Below are positions 1 to 8,950 of a stretch of 64,000 nt of DNA, one piece after another; the first letter of the stretch is position 1, and every line of letters begins with the position of its first letter. Below the pieces are notes generated by a model. The model saw only the letters and a program-made list of their open reading frames with translations. It did not search any database and had not been told where the DNA came from. Made by a program: the position numbers and the translations under genes. The stretch lies in assembly GCF_014648895.1 (NCBI RefSeq), contig NZ_BMRZ01000002.1, positions 124,001 through 188,000 of the forward strand, in the 5' to 3' direction. Origin of the DNA: Streptomyces tanashiensis. Its GTDB lineage: Bacteria; Actinomycetota; Actinomycetes; Streptomycetales; Streptomycetaceae.

Positions 1-710
1 TGGACCCGCCCGCCCCCGTCAGCGGTATCCGTCGGGGCCCTGCGTCCGGGTGTCGATGGGCAAGGTCTTGCGCCGCTCAGGGTCTCGAAGGGCCGGCCGC
101 CGCCGAGTTCGCGTCGCGCTTCGCGAGCGGCTCGGTCGATCGATCGATCGATCGGGGGGCGTGCTCGGGCCCCTGGGGTTCCGTCTCGACGTCCAGTTGA
201 GGGCGCTGTTGTCCGGGGTGCACGCGTCGTGAGCGTGGCCTGCAGCCCCGCGATGCTCGCCGACGCGCTCGGGTTGGGGCGGGGGCGCGTCGGCCGGCCC
301 CGCTATGCCTCAGGTTGACGGCCACTGCCGTGGCCACCGCCACAGGGTTCCGGAAGCGCCGCGGTCCCATCCGGCGGGAGGCGGAGACATGCGTGTGCCG
401 CGGCGGCGATGCGTCGAGCGCCGCCGTCTGGAACATCAGCCGCTTCAGGGGGTTGAAGAGGTGGTCTTCGCGACGTCCGCGGCCCGGCGCCGGTGGCCGG
501 GCAGCCGATGGAGGTGGATGCGGGCGTCCCGGATGAGCGAACCGTCGAGGTCGCCGCGACCAGTGGCGGCTGGGGGCGACAGCCTCCGCCGGCCGTCGCA
601 CGGAGCCCGCGGTGGCCCCGTCTCCACCGCGGTTCCTCGTCGTGCACTCACCGGGGGGCGACGTCGTCACACCCCGAAGCTGAGCACGCTACGCGAGTGG
701 GACCGCCAGT
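1..710. other. Stretch without a supported gene
   Basis: Open frames exist on both strands but they are arginine-, proline- and serine-rich readings of GC-rich DNA with no recognisable domain, no convincing ribosome binding site and no consistent third-position GC bias. A short CGAT tetranucleotide tract lies inside it. The downstream (left) end of the amidase gene at 711 borders it. It may be decayed coding sequence, but I cannot name a parent gene. Confidence 0.5.
136..154. repeat. CGAT tetranucleotide tandem repeat
   Basis: About four and a half consecutive copies of the self-complementary unit CGAT, so the tract is also a palindrome. It lies in a region with no supported gene. Possible roles are a replication slippage site or none. 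I see no flanking element that explains it. Confidence 0.7.
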
Positions 711-2174
711 TCAGGTCCCCGTCCGCTGCCAGCCGGTCGGCCGGTGGTCCGGCGTGTACGTCCAGGGGCGGAGCCGCTCCAGAGCCTTGCCGATGCGGAA
801 GACGGTCGGGTCGTCGTAGGTGTGGCCGACGATCTGAACGCCGGTGGGGAGGCCCCAACTGGAGTGACCGCTGGGGACGTTGAGGACCGGGCAGCGGTTG
901 CTGATGTTGAAGGGGGCGGTCATGGCCGCCCACAGGGGCTCACCGTGGTCCTCGCCGTTCACGACCAGGCGCCCCAGGAGGTCGTCTCCGGCAGGCAGGC
1001 CCGGTACGGCCGTCGTCGGGCATATCAGGGCGTCGAAGGGTGCCATCGCCTCGCCCAGTTCACGCTGCAGGCGGGTCTCGACGCGCAGTCCATCGAGGTA
1101 GGAGACGCGTTCGCGGGCCTCGGCCATGGTGTCCGCGAAGGCCACCGTGTAGGCCGACAGGCGGTCGCGGTGCTTCGCCTCGATCTCGGAGACGACGGCA
1201 CCGAAGATGCTGGAGAAGTGAGCCGCGAGCGTCACGAGGAGGTCGTCCTTGGTCCAGGGGAGTTCGACCTCCTCGACCACCGCGCCCGCGTCGGTGAGGG
1301 CGCGGGCGACCGCGCGGGTGTTGGCCTCCACCTCCGGGTGGACGTCGTACGCGCCCAGCCTGAGGCACAGCGCCACGCGCATGCCCGCGACCGTTTCGTA
1401 CTCGGTCGGCAGGATGAGCTTCGGGCGCAGCGACACGTGGTCGCGCGGGTCGGGTCCGGCCAGGACGTTGGCGAAGGCGACACAGTCGTCCACGGTCCGT
1501 GCCATGGGTCCGTCGCCGCGGTAGTGGTCGGCGGAGAGCGGCGCGACGCCGGGGATTCGGCCGTACGGGGCCTTGAATCCGACGGTGCCGGTGAAGGCGG
1601 CGGGGATCCGGGTGGAACCGCCGATGTCGGAGGCGGAGGCGAGCAGTGCGGTACCGGCCGCGAGCGAGGCTCCCGCGCCGCCGGACGAGCCGCCCGGCGT
1701 GAACTCGGGGTTCCAGGGGTTGCGGGTGACGCCCCACAGACGGCTGTGGGTGAAGGTGGCGATGGAGAACTCGGGGGTGGCGGTGCGGGCGTGGATGATG
1801 CCGCCGGCCTCCAGGATGCGGTCGACCACCGGGGCGTTCTCGGTCGCGAGGGTGCCGGCGTGGACGAGCGAGCCCTCGGTGTGGGTACGCCCGGCGATGG
1901 CGTGCTTCTCCTTGGTGGCGACGGGGATGCCCTCCAGGGGGCGCGGTGTCAGGCCGCCTTTGCCGAGGAAGCGGTCCTCGGCGTGCCGGGCCTGTGCGAG
2001 TGCCTCGTCGAAGAGTCGCTCGGTGAAGGCGTTGACGACCGGTTCGGTCTTCTCGGCGCGGTCGATCACCGCGCGCATCAGCTCCACGGGCGACAGCTCG
2101 CGGGCCTCGAAAAGCCGTCGGGCCTCGGTGGCGCTGACGTAGGCGAGATCGGGTCCGGAGTCGTACTCGTTCAT
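711..2174 (-). CDS. Amidase (amidase signature family)
   Basis: A 487-residue amidase signature enzyme expected to hydrolyse carboxamide bonds in the cytoplasm. The Ser-cisSer-Lys triad is visible: Lys88 in GIPVATKEK, cis-Ser163 in the GGSSGG motif, and nucleophile Ser187 in ASDIGGSTRIP. Length is normal for the family. The ATG at 2174 is preceded by AAAGG at good spacing. It is the last gene of a run read leftwards: MFS transporter, M20 amidohydrolase, amidase, with 88 bp between the M20 stop and this start. A shared role in uptake and breakdown of an amide or N-acylated amino acid is inferred. The substrate cannot be read from sequence, and this fold also includes amidotransferase-like and hydrazidase-like members. 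Confidence 0.92.
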   Translation of the reverse strand: MNEYDSGPDLAYVSATEARRLFEARELSPVELMRAVIDRAEKTEPVVNAFTERLFDEALAQARHAEDRFLGKGGLTPRPLEGIPVATKEKHAIAGRTHTEGSLVHAGTLATENAPVVDRILEAGGIIHARTATPEFSIATFTHSRLWGVTRNPWNPEFTPGGSSGGAGASLAAGTALLASASDIGGSTRIPAAFTGTVGFKAPYGRIPGVAPLSADHYRGDGPMARTVDDCVAFANVLAGPDPRDHVSLRPKLILPTEYETVAGMRVALCLRLGAYDVHPEVEANTRAVARALTDAGAVVEEVELPWTKDDLLVTLAAHFSSIFGAVVSEIEAKHRDRLSAYTVAFADTMAEARERVSYLDGLRVETRLQRELGEAMAPFDALICPTTAVPGLPAGDDLLGRLVVNGEDHGEPLWAAMTAPFNISNRCPVLNVPSGHSSWGLPTGVQIVGHTYDDPTVFRIGKALERLRPWTYTPDHRPTGWQRTGT

Positions 2175-2262
2175 GCGGAAGCCTTTCCGGAAGGTCGGGG
2201 TGGGGAGGAGGAAGGGAGGATGGGCCGGCGGGGAGGTGTACGGGGGCGGGGAGAGAGGGAGG

Positions 2263-3570
2263 TCAGTCCTCTTCGCCGTCGGCGGCTCGCGCCTCCTCGG
2301 AGCACAGCCACGGGGCGGCTGCCGCGAGCAGGGTCGTCACGCCGATCCCGATCGTGGGGTCGGGCACGGGGGCGAAGTGCGGCGAGTGGTTGGCGGGGAC
2401 GGTTTCGGGCAGGCCGTCCGTGAGCAGCGCCTCGGGGTCGATGTCCCGGAAGAGGGCGGGGTCGGCGCCGCCGAAGTGCCAGAAGACCGAGGGGACGCCC
2501 AGGGCCGTACCGAAGACACCGAAGTCTTCGCTGCCGGTGAGGGTCTGGGGCAGGGTGAAGACCCGTTCCTGGCCGAGGGCCTCGGCGATCGCGGTCATGA
2601 CGGTGCCTGTGGCGCGCTCGTCGTTGACGGTGACGGGGAAGGAGTTGAGCCCGGTGATCTCGGGTTCCTTCGGGGCGCCGGAGGCGGCGGCCTCGGCGCG
2701 GACGATCCTTTGGACGGCCGTGAGGACCCGCTCCCGTACCGCGGGCGCCGTGGAGCGGATGTTGATCCGCAGGTCCGCGGAGTCGGGGATGATGTTCTCC
2801 TTGGTGCCGGCGTGCAGCGAACCGACGGTCACCACCGCGGTCTGGGCCGCCCCCGTCTCCCGGGAGACGATCGTCTGCAGCCGCATGACGACCGCGGCGG
2901 CCATGACGACCGGGTCGATGGTCGACTCCGGCGTCGAGCCGTGTCCGCCTCGGCCGAAGAGTCGGACTCGCAGGCTGTCGGAGGCGGCCATCACCGGTCC
3001 GGGCCGGGTGCCGACGAACCCGGCGGGCGCGGGGGCCACGTGCTGGCCGAGGCAGATGTCGGCGCGGGGGAAGCGCTCCAGGAAGCCGTCTTCGATCATC
3101 GCCGGAGCACCGCCGACCTCCTCGGCGGGCTGGAACACGGCGACGACCGTGCCACGCCACTCCCCACGGGCGCCGGCCAGTTGGGCGGTGGCGCCGAGAA
3201 GACAGGTGACGTGCATGTCGTGGCCGCAGGCGTGCATCACGGGCACCTCGTCGCCGTCTCCGTCGACGGCGGTCGCCCGCGAGGCGTACGGCAGTCCTGT
3301 CCGCTCCTGGACCGGGAGCCCGTCCATGTCGGCGCGGAGCAGGACCACCGGGCCCTCGCCGTTGGCCAGGACGCCGACGACGCCGGTGCCGCCGACGCCC
3401 TCGGTGACGTCCCAGCCCTGCTGCCGCAGCCGGTCGGCGACGATCCCGGCCGTACGGAACTCCTGGAACGAAAGTTCGGGGTGGGCGTGCAGGTCTTCGT
3501 ACACGGCGCGCAGGCCGGGCAGCCGGTCGGGGAGGGAGGCGAGCAGGCGGGTGAGGGGGGCGGCGGTCAT
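2263..3570 (-). CDS. M20 family metallo-amidohydrolase
   Basis: A 435-residue M20 peptidase/amidohydrolase of the hippurate hydrolase or N-acyl-amino-acid deacylase type. Metal-site motifs are present: ACGHDMH around residues 114-120, FQPAEE with the general-base glutamate near 150, and a late SEDFG motif. The start is the ATG at 3570, preceded by an excellent AAAGGAG at 5-nt spacing. The open frame continues far upstream in the same frame, but that is noise over the MFS gene. The start overlaps the MFS stop by four bases (ATGA), indicating translational coupling. Cytosolic, probably binuclear zinc or manganese. Together with the transporter and amidase it suggests import followed by deacylation of an amide-containing compound. 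Confidence 0.92.
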   Translation of the reverse strand: MTAAPLTRLLASLPDRLPGLRAVYEDLHAHPELSFQEFRTAGIVADRLRQQGWDVTEGVGGTGVVGVLANGEGPVVLLRADMDGLPVQERTGLPYASRATAVDGDGDEVPVMHACGHDMHVTCLLGATAQLAGARGEWRGTVVAVFQPAEEVGGAPAMIEDGFLERFPRADICLGQHVAPAPAGFVGTRPGPVMAASDSLRVRLFGRGGHGSTPESTIDPVVMAAAVVMRLQTIVSRETGAAQTAVVTVGSLHAGTKENIIPDSADLRINIRSTAPAVRERVLTAVQRIVRAEAAASGAPKEPEITGLNSFPVTVNDERATGTVMTAIAEALGQERVFTLPQTLTGSEDFGVFGTALGVPSVFWHFGGADPALFRDIDPEALLTDGLPETVPANHSPHFAPVPDPTIGIGVTTLLAAAAPWLCSEEARAADGEED

Positions 3571-4817
3571 GAGTGCTCCTTTGCGGGCTCGGGAAGGTGG
3601 GACGCGCCGGTGGCGGTCCGGAAGGAGGCGGCGTCCTGCGGGGTCAGGAGCGCCATGACGGCGGCGATGACGGCGCCGAGGACGAGGGAGGCGAAGGCCA
3701 CCTGGAAGGAGAAGGCGTCGGCGATCGCGCCGACGACGGGCGGGACGACCATGCCGGCCACCTGACCGCCGAGGACGACCACCGCGCTGCCCACGCCGAC
3801 CTGTTCCGGGGCCAGTCCGCCCAGCGGGACGGCGAGGATGGGCATGTAGCAGAGGGCGACGGCGACCGACGCGATCGTGCCGAAGACGACGAAGCCGGTG
3901 AGCGAGGACGAGGAGGCGACGAGGAGCAGGGCGACGGCGGCCACCGTCATGCCGGGCACGATCACCTTGCGGTGATGGCCGCCGAGCCGGTCCGAGATCC
4001 GGCCGCCGACGACGATCGCGCCGGCCGCGGCGAGGGCCGGGACGGCCACGAGGGCTCCGGCCGCGGCGAGGGACACTCCGTACTCTTCGCCCAGGTAGGA
4101 GGGGACCCAGGTGTTGAAACCCCAGACGATCGCGCTGTAGCCGAACATCATGGCGCTGAAGCGCCAGACCACACCCAGCCGCAGGACGCCGCCCACGCCC
4201 GGACGGACGGTGCCCGTCGCCGGTTCCGTACGGGGCAACGGGGCGGGGAGCCACATCCGTACCGCCACGAGGACGAAGACTCCGAGCGCCGCCGTCGAGA
4301 AGAACGCCGAGCGCCAGCCGAAGGCCGCGATCAAGGGAGCGACGAGAAGCGGGGTCAGCACACCGGCGACCGCGTTGGAACTCATGATCAGACCATTGGC
4401 GGCCATCCGCTCGTCCGGGGTGGTCCGTTCCACGAGGACCTTCAGCGAGGCGGGCGGGAAGACGCCCTCGGCGGCGCCGAACGCGAACCGCAGCACGAGC
4501 AGGACGGCGAACGACCAGGCGAAGCCGGTCAACGCGGTGAACACGGACCAGGCCAGTAGGGCCCAGAGCGTGACCCGCCGCGCGCCGTGCCGGTCGGCCA
4601 GCATCCCGCCGGGTATCTGGGCGAGGGCGTAGGCGAGGAAGAACGCGGAGACGATCAGACCCTGCCGGCCGCGGCTGAGTTCGAACTCGGCGCCGAGGGA
4701 GGGCAGGACCAGATTGATGACGAGCCGGTCGGCATAGTCGACCAGCCAGGCGGCGAACAACAGAACGATCGTGATCCGGACGGTTCTCCGGGCGGACTGC
4801 GGGGACGGAGCAGACAC
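3567..4817 (-). CDS. MFS transporter
   Basis: About 416 residues with twelve predicted hydrophobic segments and the MFS loop motif GGMLADRHGARR after helix 2. The early sequence WLVDYADRLVINLVLPSLGAEFEL resembles the anion:cation symporter / phthalate-glucarate type subgroup, which imports organic acids. I chose the GTG at 4817 because GGAG sits six bases upstream; an in-frame ATG at 4853 would add 12 residues with no ribosome binding site. It is the first gene of the operon with the M20 hydrolase (ATGA overlap) and amidase, and is divergent from the Lrp-type regulator. Likely substrate is an N-acyl or amide-bearing organic acid; this is inference from neighbours. Confidence 0.88.
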   Translation of the reverse strand: MSAPSPQSARRTVRITIVLLFAAWLVDYADRLVINLVLPSLGAEFELSRGRQGLIVSAFFLAYALAQIPGGMLADRHGARRVTLWALLAWSVFTALTGFAWSFAVLLVLRFAFGAAEGVFPPASLKVLVERTTPDERMAANGLIMSSNAVAGVLTPLLVAPLIAAFGWRSAFFSTAALGVFVLVAVRMWLPAPLPRTEPATGTVRPGVGGVLRLGVVWRFSAMMFGYSAIVWGFNTWVPSYLGEEYGVSLAAAGALVAVPALAAAGAIVVGGRISDRLGGHHRKVIVPGMTVAAVALLLVASSSSLTGFVVFGTIASVAVALCYMPILAVPLGGLAPEQVGVGSAVVVLGGQVAGMVVPPVVGAIADAFSFQVAFASLVLGAVIAAVMALLTPQDAASFRTATGASHLPEPAKEHS

Positions 4818-4918
4818 TCGGCACTCCTCATCACCGTGGCCGAAACTGGGCATCGGCCGGAAGTGCCCCTACCATCCGGCCCATGACCGGAAGCCCCGGA
4901 GAATTGCAGGAAAGCATC

Positions 4919-5974
4919 ATGGACAGCGCCGTGACACCCGATTCCCGCTCCCCCGGTGCGGACGTACGCTTCTCCGAGCTGGACCTCGCACTCGTCGACG
5001 CCTTGCAGGCCGCTCCCCGGGCGCCGTGGTCACAGATCGGCCGGGCGCTCGGTGTGGACGCGACCACGGTGTCCCGGCGCTGGGAACGGCTGCGCGCGAA
5101 CGGTCTGGCCTGGGTCACCGCGTACGACGCGGCGAAATCGGCCACTGTCGCCTACGTCGAGGTGCGGTGCAGGCCGCGGTCGCTCGAAGCGGTCAGCCAC
5201 GCCCTGGCCGATATGCCCTGGGTCTTCAGCGTCGACGAGACGGCCGGTGACTTCGACCTCCTCGCGTCCGTGGCCGCTGCCGACCTCCCGTCCCTCGGCC
5301 GCTCGGTGCACGGCCTGATCGGCGGCCTGAAGGGCGTCCGGTCCACCCGGACCCGGCTCGGGATCACGCTGTACAGCGAAGGCGGCGACTGGAGGATGCG
5401 GGCCATGGAGCCCGCCGGGCACGCGGAACTCGGCGCTCCGCGGGCCTCGGGCTCGACCGTGTACAGCGCCCGCATGCACCACCCGCCGGCGCCGGAGGAC
5501 CAGGCCCTGCTCGCGGCCCTCGGCGTCGACGGACGCCTCGGCTACACCGAGCTCGGGGCGAAGGCCGGGATGAGCGAGCACACCGCCCGTCGTCGGGTCC
5601 GGCGGATGGTCCGCGACGGCGACATCACGTTCCGCTGCGATCTGGCCCATCCCCTCGCGGGACTCTCGACCGTGGTGCTCTACCGCACAGCGGTCCCCCA
5701 TACCCATCTCGCGGCCACGGGCCAGGCGCTGGCCCGGATGGAGGAGGTCCGCCTTGCCGTCTCGGTCAGCGGCTCGGACAACCTCCTCGTGATGGTCTGG
5801 CTTCGTGGCCTGCATGCCATCGACCCCTTGGAGGCACAGCTCGCGGAACGCTTTCCCCTGCTGAAAGTGAACGACCGCACCGTCTTCCTCCACTCCCGCA
5901 AACGCATGGGCCGGCTCCTCTCCCCCACCGGCCTCGCCACCGGGCACATTCCCTTCGCACTGCCACGGGTGTGA
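4919..5974 (+). CDS. Lrp/AsnC-type regulator with two tandem modules
   Basis: A double-length Lrp/AsnC protein. The first HTH is seen in APWSQIGRALGVDATTVSRRWERL and the second in LGYTELGAKAGMSEHTARRRVRRM, each followed by a ligand-binding-like domain (first near residues 70-150, second near 240-320). A typical Lrp protein is about 150 residues with one HTH. I prefer the ATG at 4919 (AGGAAAG upstream); an ATG at 4883 would add 12 residues. It lies divergent from the MFS-M20-amidase operon with about 100 bp between starts, so it is probably the local regulator of that operon, with the two modules mimicking a dimer in one chain. Confidence 0.88.
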   Translation: MDSAVTPDSRSPGADVRFSELDLALVDALQAAPRAPWSQIGRALGVDATTVSRRWERLRANGLAWVTAYDAAKSATVAYVEVRCRPRSLEAVSHALADMPWVFSVDETAGDFDLLASVAAADLPSLGRSVHGLIGGLKGVRSTRTRLGITLYSEGGDWRMRAMEPAGHAELGAPRASGSTVYSARMHHPPAPEDQALLAALGVDGRLGYTELGAKAGMSEHTARRRVRRMVRDGDITFRCDLAHPLAGLSTVVLYRTAVPHTHLAATGQALARMEEVRLAVSVSGSDNLLVMVWLRGLHAIDPLEAQLAERFPLLKVNDRTVFLHSRKRMGRLLSPTGLATGHIPFALPRV

Positions 5975-6286
5975 GTGTCCGCCGCCGGATCCCGCCGCCG
6001 CAGGGGAACCGACGGAGCCGATCGAGCTGGCCTGCCGGTCCTGCGGCGCGCCCCGAGAAATGCCCGGGCGATTCCGGGGCCGGCCGCGCGCTTGCCCCAC
6101 ACCGGTGGAACGGCTTCGGGCAGCGGAATGAGCTGATGTGTCCCGTGCGTGGCCTGCTTGACCGGTCGGCCGGTCGGCTGCAAAGTCGGGTTGCGGCCGG
6201 TTTCGTAGCAGCGTCCCGTGCTCATGCCGGCCGGTTCCTCGTCCAGCGGCGGCGGACAGCCCCGAGCCCCAGGAGTGACTGATCCG
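5975..6286. other. Intergenic stretch without a gene
   Basis: About 310 bp between the Lrp-type regulator and the GAP-family gene. Open frames here lack ribosome binding sites and family motifs. The only clear signal is the AGGAG at 6271-6275 serving the next gene. I see no strong hairpin. Confidence 0.5.
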
Positions 6287-6931
6287 GTGGTCCTCGACCT
6301 GGTAGTGATCGGTTTGGCTATCTCCATGGGGCCTCTGCACAACAGCGCCTTCATCCTGCTGCTCTCCTCGCGGGGCGGTGTCCGCAAGGGTCTGGCGTTC
6401 CTGCTGTCGTGGCTGGCCAACCTGGTCGTGGTGATCGCTCTTGTCCTCCTGCTGACGGGTGGTCAGCCTCCGACGCGTCACACTGTCCCTTCGACCGGCG
6501 CGATCGCCGCGAAGCTCGCCATCGGTGTGGCACTGGTGCTGTACGGCGCCCACCGGCACCATCGGCCGCCCCGCCCGCACGGGCCGCCCCGCTGGACCGC
6601 CCGGATCGACAACGCCTCTTGGGTCACAGCGGCCGGTCTCGCGTGGGTGCTTCAGCCCTGGGGACTGGTCGGCGCGGGCGCCGCGACCGCCCTCGACGCG
6701 GATCTCTCCACCCTCACCGACTGGCTCGCGCTGACCGGCTACTGCCTGCTGGCCACCCTCAGCCTCGTCGTCATGGAGATGTACGTGGTCTGGGCGCCCG
6801 CGAGCGCGCACGCCCGCCTGAACGCACTGCGGAGCTGGCTGGGCGGGCACCAGGAGCAGCTGATCGTCACGCTCTCCCTGGTGGTCGGCCTGTGGCTGAC
6901 GGCCCACAGCATCTACGAGCTGGTCGCCTGA
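6287..6931 (+). CDS. GAP (Sap-like) family integral membrane protein
   Basis: A 214-residue hydrophobic protein with about six membrane segments. The N-terminus VVLDLVVIGLAISMGPLHNSAFILLLSS followed by RGGVRKGLAFLLSWLAN is characteristic of the GAP/Sap family, whose mycobacterial members (Gap, Sap) assist surface export of glycopeptidolipids or sulfolipids. The start is the GTG at 6287, matching the usual family N-terminus, with AGGAG at 6271-6275 (spacing slightly long); a GTG at 6275 is an alternative. Its function in Streptomyces is not established. It stands alone and converges on the EamA transporter gene. Confidence 0.8.
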   Translation: MVLDLVVIGLAISMGPLHNSAFILLLSSRGGVRKGLAFLLSWLANLVVVIALVLLLTGGQPPTRHTVPSTGAIAAKLAIGVALVLYGAHRHHRPPRPHGPPRWTARIDNASWVTAAGLAWVLQPWGLVGAGAATALDADLSTLTDWLALTGYCLLATLSLVVMEMYVVWAPASAHARLNALRSWLGGHQEQLIVTLSLVVGLWLTAHSIYELVA

Positions 6932-7090
6932 GGGGCCCCGTCTTTCGGTTCGCCGCGCCGGGGGGCGCTGCCCGTCAGAGTGGACACCGGGGGCTCATCC
7001 GGGCCGGCGTCCTGGGGCACCCGCCGGCGCGCAGCCGACGACTGGCGGTCGCCTGGGTTCGGGCACCGCGGTCCCCTGCCGGGTCCGGGG

Positions 7091-7975
7091 TCAGCGGCGT
7101 GAGGTGGCGATGCTGAGCACGTTGGCGCCGACGACGGCTCCGATGGCGGCCCCGTCGATCCAGCCGAGGCCCTGTCCGAGCCCGATCCATCCGACCAGGG
7201 CGGCGAGCACGGGGTTGACGCTCATGAACAGGCCGAAGGCAGCGGCTGGTACGTGGCGCAGCGTGAACAGGTCCACGAGGTACGGCACGGCCGAGGCGAG
7301 GACGCCGGCGGCGACTGCGTACCCCAGGGAAGCGACAGTCGGCGGGTGGCGCAGCACGACGTAGAGCCCGACCGGCAGGAACGTCAGGGCGGACAGCAGC
7401 GCGGCCGCCGCGGTGCCCTGCGCCCCTGGGACGCGGCTGCCGACGGTCCGGTTGAGCAGGATGTACGACGCCCAGCAGACGGCCCCGAGCAGGCCGGAGC
7501 CCATGCCGACGTAGTCGGTGGTGGGCTGCGGGCGCATGAGGATGACGACCCCGGCCGTCGCCAGCAGGGCGCACAGCACGTCGACCCGGCGGCGGGTGGC
7601 GGCCAGGGCGATGGCGAGTGGGCCGAGGAACTCGAGGGTCACGGCGAGCCCGAGGCCGACGCGGTCGATGGCGGTGTAGAGGGAGAGGTTCATCGTCCCG
7701 AAGACGACCGCGAGCAGGATGACGGGCCGCCACTGCCGCCAGGTGAAGCTCCGCAGCGCGGGTCGGCCGACGGCCAGCAGCACGGCGGCGGCGACGTACT
7801 GGCGGACCGCGACGACCCCCACGGGTCCGAGGACGGGGAAGGCGAGGGAGCCGGTCGCCGCGCCGATCTGGTTGGACAGGCCACTGCCGAGCATGGCGGC
7901 CACACCGGTCGGGGAGGTGCGGTGCGTCGGCTCGTGGCGCGTCGTCGGGGCAGGTCCGGACGGGGCTGTTCGCAT
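7091..7975 (-). CDS. EamA family (DMT superfamily) transporter
   Basis: About 294 residues with ten hydrophobic helices in two EamA repeats, resembling RhtA/YedA-type amino acid or metabolite exporters. Recognisable stretches include FGTMNLSLYTAIDRVGLGLA and the second repeat's GLFMSVNPVLAALVGWIGLG. The ATG at 7975 is preferred over an in-frame ATG at 8020, because the latter lies inside the regulatory palindrome shared with the divergent LysR gene. The pairing of an EamA exporter with a divergent LysR regulator is common and suggests the regulator controls export in response to the transported compound. Confidence 0.88.
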   Translation of the reverse strand: MRTAPSGPAPTTRHEPTHRTSPTGVAAMLGSGLSNQIGAATGSLAFPVLGPVGVVAVRQYVAAAVLLAVGRPALRSFTWRQWRPVILLAVVFGTMNLSLYTAIDRVGLGLAVTLEFLGPLAIALAATRRRVDVLCALLATAGVVILMRPQPTTDYVGMGSGLLGAVCWASYILLNRTVGSRVPGAQGTAAAALLSALTFLPVGLYVVLRHPPTVASLGYAVAAGVLASAVPYLVDLFTLRHVPAAAFGLFMSVNPVLAALVGWIGLGQGLGWIDGAAIGAVVGANVLSIATSRR

Positions 7976-8000
7976 GGGCCGATGCTGACGCGCGATCGTC

Positions 8001-8021
8001 CTTGCACATAATGCATACAAG
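8001..8021. promoter_or_regulatory. Candidate LysR-type operator between EamA and LysR genes
   Basis: An imperfect inverted repeat, CTTGCA and TACAAG separated by nine bases, containing a T-N11-A type core, in the 69-bp gap between the divergent starts at 7975 and 8045. It is noticeably AT-rich against its surroundings. LysR proteins usually bind such a site next to their own promoter. This is placement plus symmetry only; no binding data can be claimed. Confidence 0.45.
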
Positions 8022-8044
8022 GATCGGATCTATACGCTGGAGTC

Positions 8045-8899
8045 ATGGATCTCGAACTGCGGCAGCTGCGCTGTCTCGTCGCGATCGTCGATGAGGGCAC
8101 CTTCACCGACGCCGCGCTCGCCCTCGGCGTCTCGCAGGCGGCCGTCTCCCGGACCTTGGCATCACTCGAACGAGCGCTCGGTTTGAGGCTGTTGCGACGC
8201 ACCTCCCGGTCCGTGACCCCTACGAGTGCCGGGGTGCGTGTGGTGACGCACGCGCGGCGGGTGCTCGCGGCAGCGGAGGAGCTGGTCCGGGAGGCGTCGG
8301 CGGGACAGCACGTCCTGCGGATCGGATACGCCTGGTCGGCCCTCGGCCGCCACACCCCGGCCTTCCAGCGCCGGTGGGCCGCGGGGCACCCGGGGACCGA
8401 GCTGCACATGGTGCGGGTCAACTCGGCGACCGCCGGGCTTGCGGAGGGCTCCTGCGATCTGGCCGTGCTGCGCAGACCGCTGGAGGACCGGCGTTTCGAC
8501 ACGGCGATCGTGGGCCTCGAGCGCCGGCTGTGCGCGATGGCCGCCGACGACCCGCTGGCCAGGCGCCGGTCGCTGCGTCTGGCGGACCTGAGCGGCCACA
8601 CCCTGCTGATCGACCGGCGCACCGGCACCACGACACCGGAGCTGTGGCCGCCGGACTCACGCCCCGCGATCCAGGAGACGTACGACGTGGACGACTGGCT
8701 CACGGCGATCTCCACCGGACGGTGCATGGGCATGAGCGCGGAGGCCACCGCCAGCCAGTACCGCAGGCCCGGCGTGGTGTACCGCCCGGTCCGCGATGCC
8801 GAACCGGTCGCGGTGCGGCTGGCCTGGTGGCGCGACGACCCGCACCCGGCGACCCAGAACGTGATCGAACTGCTCACCGACCTCTACCGCAAGACGTGA
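8045..8899 (+). CDS. LysR family transcriptional regulator
   Basis: A 284-residue LysR protein. The N-terminal winged HTH (residues 1-60) begins MDLELRQLRCLVAIVDEG and contains GVSQAAVSRTLASLERALG; the rest forms a periplasmic-binding-like effector domain. The ATG at 8045 follows GGAG. Divergent from the EamA exporter, with a candidate operator in the shared gap, so local control of that exporter is likely. Downstream the AraC gene follows after about 50 bp in the same direction but has its own ribosome binding site. Confidence 0.92.
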   Translation: MDLELRQLRCLVAIVDEGTFTDAALALGVSQAAVSRTLASLERALGLRLLRRTSRSVTPTSAGVRVVTHARRVLAAAEELVREASAGQHVLRIGYAWSALGRHTPAFQRRWAAGHPGTELHMVRVNSATAGLAEGSCDLAVLRRPLEDRRFDTAIVGLERRLCAMAADDPLARRRSLRLADLSGHTLLIDRRTGTTTPELWPPDSRPAIQETYDVDDWLTAISTGRCMGMSAEATASQYRRPGVVYRPVRDAEPVAVRLAWWRDDPHPATQNVIELLTDLYRKT

Positions 8900-8950
8900 C
8901 AGCGCCCCGGAGACGGGCGAGCCTGAGCAGGTCACCGGGGAGGGGATGCA

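Noticed and set aside
77..670. 197-residue minus-strand open frame
   Set aside because: Arg/Pro-rich with no domain and no ribosome binding site; several overlapping frames are equally open, as expected by chance in GC-rich DNA.
744..2423. 559-residue plus-strand open frame
   Set aside because: It is antisense to the amidase and M20 genes; it is Gly/Arg/Asp-rich, a typical mirror frame of high-GC coding DNA, without domains or a ribosome binding site.
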